DNA from: CAZZKE01 sp964655005
GTDB lineage: Bacteria; Pseudomonadota; Alphaproteobacteria; Rhodospirillales; JABHCV01
Assembly: GCA_964655005.1 (NCBI GenBank)
Contig: CAZZKE010000005.1
Span: forward strand, 1-64,000
Direction: 5' to 3'
DNA length: 64,000 nt
Of the stretch, positions 60,203 through 64,000 are shown one piece after another (within the stretch, counting starts at the first letter, position 1; each line of letters begins with the position of its first letter). A model generated the notes under the pieces. The model made no database searches and was not told the DNA's origin. It saw nothing but the letters and a program-made list of their open reading frames with translations. The translations under genes and the position numbers were made by a program.

Positions 60203-60789
60203 CTACCGCCATCTCTCTGCGGTTTGCCCGATATAAGGAAATTTTCCAGTGCCATTTCGACTTCCTCGACGGTCTCGTCAATTGGCACATCACGTGAATT
60301 TATGGCGATATCGGCGCTGGCGTAGATTGGGTAGCGTTGCTTCATCAGGTCCGCAAGGACCGATTTGGGATCGCCGTTGTCAAGCAGCGGTCTGCCCTTG
60401 CGCCGTCCGGTTCGTTCCACCAGCACATCCAGATCGGCCTTCAGCCAGATCGATATCCCCCGGGCCGCAATTTGCCGCCGCACCTTTTCATTGATAAAAG
60501 CGCCGCCGCCGGTGGCGATGATCCGGGGCGGCCCGTCAAGCAGGCGGGTGATCACCTTCATCTCGACATCGCGGAACGCGCTCTCGCCGTACATTTCGAA
60601 GATATCGGATATGGAACATCCGGCGGCGCTGACGATCTCTTCATCGGCGTCGACAAAGTCGTATTTCAGCTTGGCTGCCAGTTCCCGGCCGATGCGGCTT
60701 TTTCCGGCTCCCATCATGCCGACCATAACCACCGGTTTGCTCAGGTGCAAAGAGAGGCCTGCCGCCGCCGGTTCCGCGTTTCTGTCCAT
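60199..60789 (-). CDS. aroK: Shikimate kinase
   Basis: 196 residues with P-loop GMMGAGKSRIG (about residue 26), the shikimate-binding DADEEI (about 48) and ATGGGAFI (about 92), and the lid region RTGRRKGRPLL. It phosphorylates shikimate with ATP. The ATG at 60789 is preferred because the seventeen extra residues from the ATG at 60840 are hydrophobic and outside the family; neither start has a strong ribosome-binding site. Confidence 0.95.
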   Translation of the reverse strand: MDRNAEPAAAGLSLHLSKPVVMVGMMGAGKSRIGRELAAKLKYDFVDADEEIVSAAGCSISDIFEMYGESAFRDVEMKVITRLLDGPPRIIATGGGAFINEKVRRQIAARGISIWLKADLDVLVERTGRRKGRPLLDNGDPKSVLADLMKQRYPIYASADIAINSRDVPIDETVEEVEMALENFLISGKPQRDGGR

Positions 60790-60920
60790 TATCCAGAATC
60801 CGAAATTAAGTGCCGAAAAAATGCCATAGTTCAAGGCCATTATATAGTCCGGCCCGGCGAAAATATCGACTTGATAAACAAACTTTGTACTGAAAACGAT
60901 TTCCGGCTACAAGATTGAGC

Positions 60921-61061
60921 ATGAAAAGTATCTCAAAATTTATCTTTGTTCTGGTTTTCGCATCGCTCATTGGGGGCGCCGCTTTTCTCGCGACGTGGGA
61001 TATTCCGGCGCCGAAAAATACTATCGAAAAAGTTCTCCCCGATGACCAATTCCCGCGCTGA
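60921..61061 (+). CDS. Small conserved-looking membrane-anchored protein
   Basis: 46 residues. An N-terminal hydrophobic segment (about 5-24, FIFVLVFASLIGGAAFLA) is followed by a short polar tail ATWDIPAPKNTIEKVLPDD and FPR. I recall the tail pattern TWDIPAP..-.EKV.PD..FPR from short proteins encoded at this place in other Rhodospirillales genomes, but this is from memory and not searched. The stop overlaps the next gene's start by twenty bases. No ribosome-binding site stands out. The function is unknown. Confidence 0.65.
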   Translation: MKSISKFIFVLVFASLIGGAAFLATWDIPAPKNTIEKVLPDDQFPR

Positions 61062-63003
61062 GCCCGATTTCCCGGATTTGCACCCTGCGTCCCGGTGTTT
61101 CGCCGTTACCGGGGTGGCGCTAGCTTTGCTGATGTTGTTCGCCGCTGCGGTCCGGGCGCAGACAACGGCTGCCGGCCCTGTCCGCCTGACGCCGCCGGTA
61201 CAGTTGCAACCGGCCGGAAAAACCGTGCCGCCGCCGGCGGCGCCGGCGTCATCGCCTATTGCAAACCCACCGAAGCCTGGCGCCGACCCCGGCGTCCAGG
61301 TCGATACATTGAAGACCATCAGCCCGGATACGGTGGGAATCCTGACTCCCGAAGAAGGCGGTTTCGGCGCCGATATGTGGTTTGGCAGCAGCGGTCGGTT
61401 TGTCGAAACCATGTTGCTGCGGATGCCGATAAACGTCGCTTCGTCCAGTATGCGGGACCTGATGCGGCGGCTGTTGCTGACGCCGGCCGCCATGCCGCCG
61501 GATATCCCCGGCGATGGCTCCCATGTGGTCAGGCGGGTCGGCCTGTTGATGGAAATGGGTGAAATCGCCGCCGCCGGCCGGTTGCTTGACGCCATACCGG
61601 GCCGGGAAGCCATCAATCAATTGGTTCGCTACGAGGCCGATATCCGGTTTTTGACCAACGATAACGCCCGGGCCTGCGCCCTGGCCGCCGCCCAGGTCAC
61701 CAATTTTGACAGCTCCTACTGGCAGAAGGCGTTCATATTCTGTCAGGCCCTGGCCGGCGAACAGGACAAGGCGGCGCTGGGAGTCGCCCTGCTGCGTGAA
61801 ATCGGTGTCCGGGACCAGGCGTTTTTCACTCTGGTCGACAGGCTTACCGGCGGGGATACACCGCTCGAAAGCCTGACCGATCCGACCCCCCTGCATTTAT
61901 CCATGGCGCGGGCCGGCAAGGTTCAGTTGCCCGGGGATGTGGTGACTTCGAACAAGCCCGGGATTCTCAGATCAATCGCCACCAGTCCCAACGCCCCCGT
62001 TGAAATCAGGCTGGAGGCCGCCGAACGGGCCGAACTGGCGGGCGCCCTGGATGTCGATACCCTGCGCCAGCTCTATACCGGCGCAACGTTTTCCGAACAG
62101 GAACTGGCCAATCCACTATCCCGCGCCGAAGCCGAAAGCGGGCCGTTAAGCCGGGCGCTGCTGTACCGCACGGCGCTGGTTCAAACGGTGCCGACGGCGC
62201 AGGCCGAAGTAGTCGCCAGAGCCCTGGACCTGGCCAGGGAAGGCGGGCGTTATCCATCGACCGTCAGGGTGTTTTTGCCGGTACTCAGGCAGTTGCCGCC
62301 ATCGACCGAACTGGTGTGGTTCGCGGCCCCGGCCATTCGCGCCTTCCTGATTGCCGGCGATGTCGCCGCGGCCAAGCCCTGGTTTGCCCTGCTCCGGGCC
62401 AAGGCGATGTTTGATTCCGAAGCGTCCGCCACCATGAGCTCCCTGTTGCCGGTGGCCCGGTTGGCCGGCGTTGGCGAAGTCGGACCGGCGACCGGTGCCC
62501 AGTCGCTGGCGAAATGGTGGGCGATCAACAAGGGTAACGAGGGTGGCCCCGAAAAAGCGGCCCTGCTGTTCAGCCTGTTCGAAGCCATGGGTGAACCGGT
62601 GGCGGCGGAATTGTGGGAAGCCCTGCTCGATGGTCCGCAGCGCTCGACCGTGGTGATGCCCTCTACGGCCTTGTGGAACCGGCTCGAATCGGCGATCACC
62701 GCCGCCGCCCTGCCGTCGACGGCATCGCCTGGGCCGGAAGCGGCGTCCGGACCGAAGCCGGACGTGACCGGAGCCGTCGAAACGGCATCGCTGGTTACGA
62801 CCCCGGCCCCGCTATCCCTGCGGCAGCCCCGGCGGCGTTTCGGCGAGGCCCTGTTGCTGTCCCTGATAGCCATCGGTGACGGCGGTCCGGGGCAGGCCGC
62901 GCCGGTGGTGCTTGGCCGGGTTATCGGCGGCTTGCGGGCCATCGGCCTGGAACCGGAAGCCCGCGCCCTGGCCCTGGAAGCGGCGGTCGCGGCAGGACTT
63001 TGA
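61042..63003 (+). CDS. Large exported protein of unknown function upstream of xerD
   Basis: 653 residues. A signal peptide or anchor (about 20-38, LALLMLFAAAVRAQ) is followed by a proline- and alanine-rich linker (about 45-75) and a long alpha-helical, alanine- and leucine-rich body that looks like TPR/Sel1-type repeats, though no exact repeat unit was confirmed. No enzyme motif is seen. I use the ATG at 61042, which overlaps the small upstream gene. It shares one base with the xerD start, so the two are co-translated. Possibly an envelope or periplasmic scaffold; this is inference. Confidence 0.8.
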   Translation: MTNSRAEPDFPDLHPASRCFAVTGVALALLMLFAAAVRAQTTAAGPVRLTPPVQLQPAGKTVPPPAAPASSPIANPPKPGADPGVQVDTLKTISPDTVGILTPEEGGFGADMWFGSSGRFVETMLLRMPINVASSSMRDLMRRLLLTPAAMPPDIPGDGSHVVRRVGLLMEMGEIAAAGRLLDAIPGREAINQLVRYEADIRFLTNDNARACALAAAQVTNFDSSYWQKAFIFCQALAGEQDKAALGVALLREIGVRDQAFFTLVDRLTGGDTPLESLTDPTPLHLSMARAGKVQLPGDVVTSNKPGILRSIATSPNAPVEIRLEAAERAELAGALDVDTLRQLYTGATFSEQELANPLSRAEAESGPLSRALLYRTALVQTVPTAQAEVVARALDLAREGGRYPSTVRVFLPVLRQLPPSTELVWFAAPAIRAFLIAGDVAAAKPWFALLRAKAMFDSEASATMSSLLPVARLAGVGEVGPATGAQSLAKWWAINKGNEGGPEKAALLFSLFEAMGEPVAAELWEALLDGPQRSTVVMPSTALWNRLESAITAAALPSTASPGPEAASGPKPDVTGAVETASLVTTPAPLSLRQPRRRFGEALLLSLIAIGDGGPGQAAPVVLGRVIGGLRAIGLEPEARALALEAAVAAGL

Positions 63004-63932
63004 TGAGCCGCGGTCAAACCAGTCGCCGGGTCGAAAATTTTCTTGAAATGATGGTGGTCGAACGGGGCGCGGCGGCTAACACCATCGAGTCGTATCGCCG
63101 CGATTTGGATGATTTCACGGCCTTTTCCATGGCTCGTAAACGTAATCCCGAAGATGCCGACGCCCGTATTCTTCGCGGCTACATGAAAAAACTGTCGGGG
63201 CTGGGGATGGCCGCCGCGACCAGCGCCCGCAAACTATCGGCGCTGCGCCAGTTTTTCCGGTTCCTCCATGCCGAGGGGTTTCGCGATGACGATCCCAGCG
63301 CCGCCATCGACCGGCCAAAGCTGGGTCGACCGCTGCCGAAATACCTGAGCGAAAAGGAAGTCGAAGGCCTGCTTGCGGCGGCGGCGGCGCGAACCGGCAA
63401 CGGCGGCGAGCGGCTGCTCGCCCTGCTCGAAATTCTCTACGCCACCGGGCTCAGGGTCTCGGAACTGGTCGGCCTGCCGCTGGCGGCGTTGTCCAGGGAC
63501 GGCAAAATGCTGATCGTTCGCGGCAAGGGCGGCAAGGAACGCATGGTGCCGTTGAGTGAACCGGCGACTGCGGCCATCGAAAAATACCGGGCCGGCCGGC
63601 GCTCTTTCATCGCCAGAGGCCGGGGCGAGGCGGCAAAAAAATGGCTGTTTCCGTCGCGCGCCAAACAAGGCTACCTGACCCGCGCCCGATTTGGTCAATT
63701 GCTCAAGGAATTGGCTGCGGAAGCCAAGATTGACCCGCGCCGGGTCTCGCCGCATGTCCTGCGCCATTCCTTCGCCAGCCATTTACTGGCTCACGGCGCC
63801 GATTTGCGCTCGTTGCAGCAGATGCTTGGCCATTCCGATATCGCCACCACGCAAATCTACACCCATGTTCTGGATGAACGCCTGAAACGCCTGGTGGCAG
63901 AGGCCCATCCGCTGGCCAGGAAACATGGCTGA
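63003..63932 (+). CDS. xerD: Tyrosine recombinase XerD
   Basis: 309 residues. A SAM-like N-terminal core-binding domain (about 10-95) precedes the catalytic domain with the full set of residues: Arg in ATGLRVSEL, Lys in GKGGKER, His-x-x-Arg in PHVLRHSF, His in LGHSDIATT and the nucleophile Tyr in IYTHV. It resolves chromosome dimers at dif with XerC; no dif site is in the window. The ATG at 63003 overlaps the preceding stop. Confidence 0.93.
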   Translation: MSRGQTSRRVENFLEMMVVERGAAANTIESYRRDLDDFTAFSMARKRNPEDADARILRGYMKKLSGLGMAAATSARKLSALRQFFRFLHAEGFRDDDPSAAIDRPKLGRPLPKYLSEKEVEGLLAAAAARTGNGGERLLALLEILYATGLRVSELVGLPLAALSRDGKMLIVRGKGGKERMVPLSEPATAAIEKYRAGRRSFIARGRGEAAKKWLFPSRAKQGYLTRARFGQLLKELAAEAKIDPRRVSPHVLRHSFASHLLAHGADLRSLQQMLGHSDIATTQIYTHVLDERLKRLVAEAHPLARKHG

Positions 63933-63976
63933 GCGGGGAACGGTCGCTTCGGCCTTTAAATTTCCTCGGGTCGGCG

Positions 63977-63994
63977 ACCGCCGAAATCGGCGGT
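63977..63994. repeat. Inverted repeat downstream of xerD
   Basis: Eight-base arms ACCGCCGA and TCGGCGGT around AA, 45 bases after the xerD stop. It may be a terminator hairpin or a regulator site for a gene beyond the window edge; there is no T-run and only six bases follow. Confidence 0.35.
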
Positions 63995-64000
63995 TATGTC

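Noticed and set aside
63977..63994. dif site downstream of xerD
   Set aside because: The short GC-rich dyad lacks the 28-bp AT-centred layout of a dif site.

Overview
The window is a gene-dense stretch of GC-rich chromosome. By gene content and neighbourhood (cobS-cobT beside a DnaJ protein and bolA, DUF1491, DUF2889, a VPLPA-CTERM protein, Atm1-type exporter) it looks like an alphaproteobacterium, probably of the Rhodospirillales or a related marine or metagenome-assembled lineage. That placement is inference from gene families, not a phylogeny. A 100-N scaffold gap at 11813-11912 shows that this is a draft assembly. I found no tRNA, rRNA, CRISPR array, transposase or prophage. No stretch longer than 300 bases lacks a gene.

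Layout. (1) 154-9210, minus strand: an Atm1-like ABC exporter, then a six-gene hyfBCEFGI-like operon. It encodes a complex I/hydrogenase-4-like membrane complex whose large subunit has lost three of the four nickel-iron cysteines, so it belongs with the energy-converting-hydrogenase-related (Ehr) complexes rather than true hydrogenases. (2) 9333-11776: ribosomal protein bS21, a group of small genes with an isolated fliN between two paralogous small proteins, and a secreted VPLPA-CTERM protein; the scaffold gap follows. (3) 12023-22669, minus strand: guaA; a thiamine-precursor ABC transporter (thiZXY) under a TPP riboswitch; a diguanylate cyclase; rsmB, guaB, rlmE and a Ppx/GppA phosphatase. 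(4) 22843-29128, plus strand: a creatinase-like M24 enzyme without metal ligands, then a spermidine/putrescine-type ABC importer and a universal stress protein. (5) 29125-43290: an Asp/Glu-racemase-family protein resembling EutA, a HIT protein, DUF1491, a GbdR-like AraC regulator, and the most interesting block, a corrinoid-dependent methyl-transfer island. (6) 43318-63932: housekeeping and accessory genes, including cobS/cobT, bolA, a hemerythrin, a Fur-box-controlled fbpABC iron importer, aroK-aroB, a CorC-family protein and xerD.

How the island probably works (inference). A pyrrolysine-free MttB-family methyltransferase (41740-43290) moves a methyl group from a quaternary amine, most simply glycine betaine, to the corrinoid protein (38238-38957). 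The pterin-binding methyltransferase (35134-36033) passes the methyl to tetrahydrofolate. MetF with a MetV-like partner (36065-37619) oxidises methyl-THF to methylene-THF. RACo (33135-35141) re-reduces inactive cob(II)alamin. The divergent FAD/GcvT dehydrogenase (39083-41518) would oxidise the resulting dimethylglycine or sarcosine, also feeding methylene-THF. DUF1638 sits inside the operon with no assigned role, a MATE transporter ends it, and a GbdR-like regulator lies beside it. Nearby cobS/cobT point to aerobic cobalamin synthesis. Together this suggests an aerobe that demethylates methylated amines through an acetogen-style corrinoid route.
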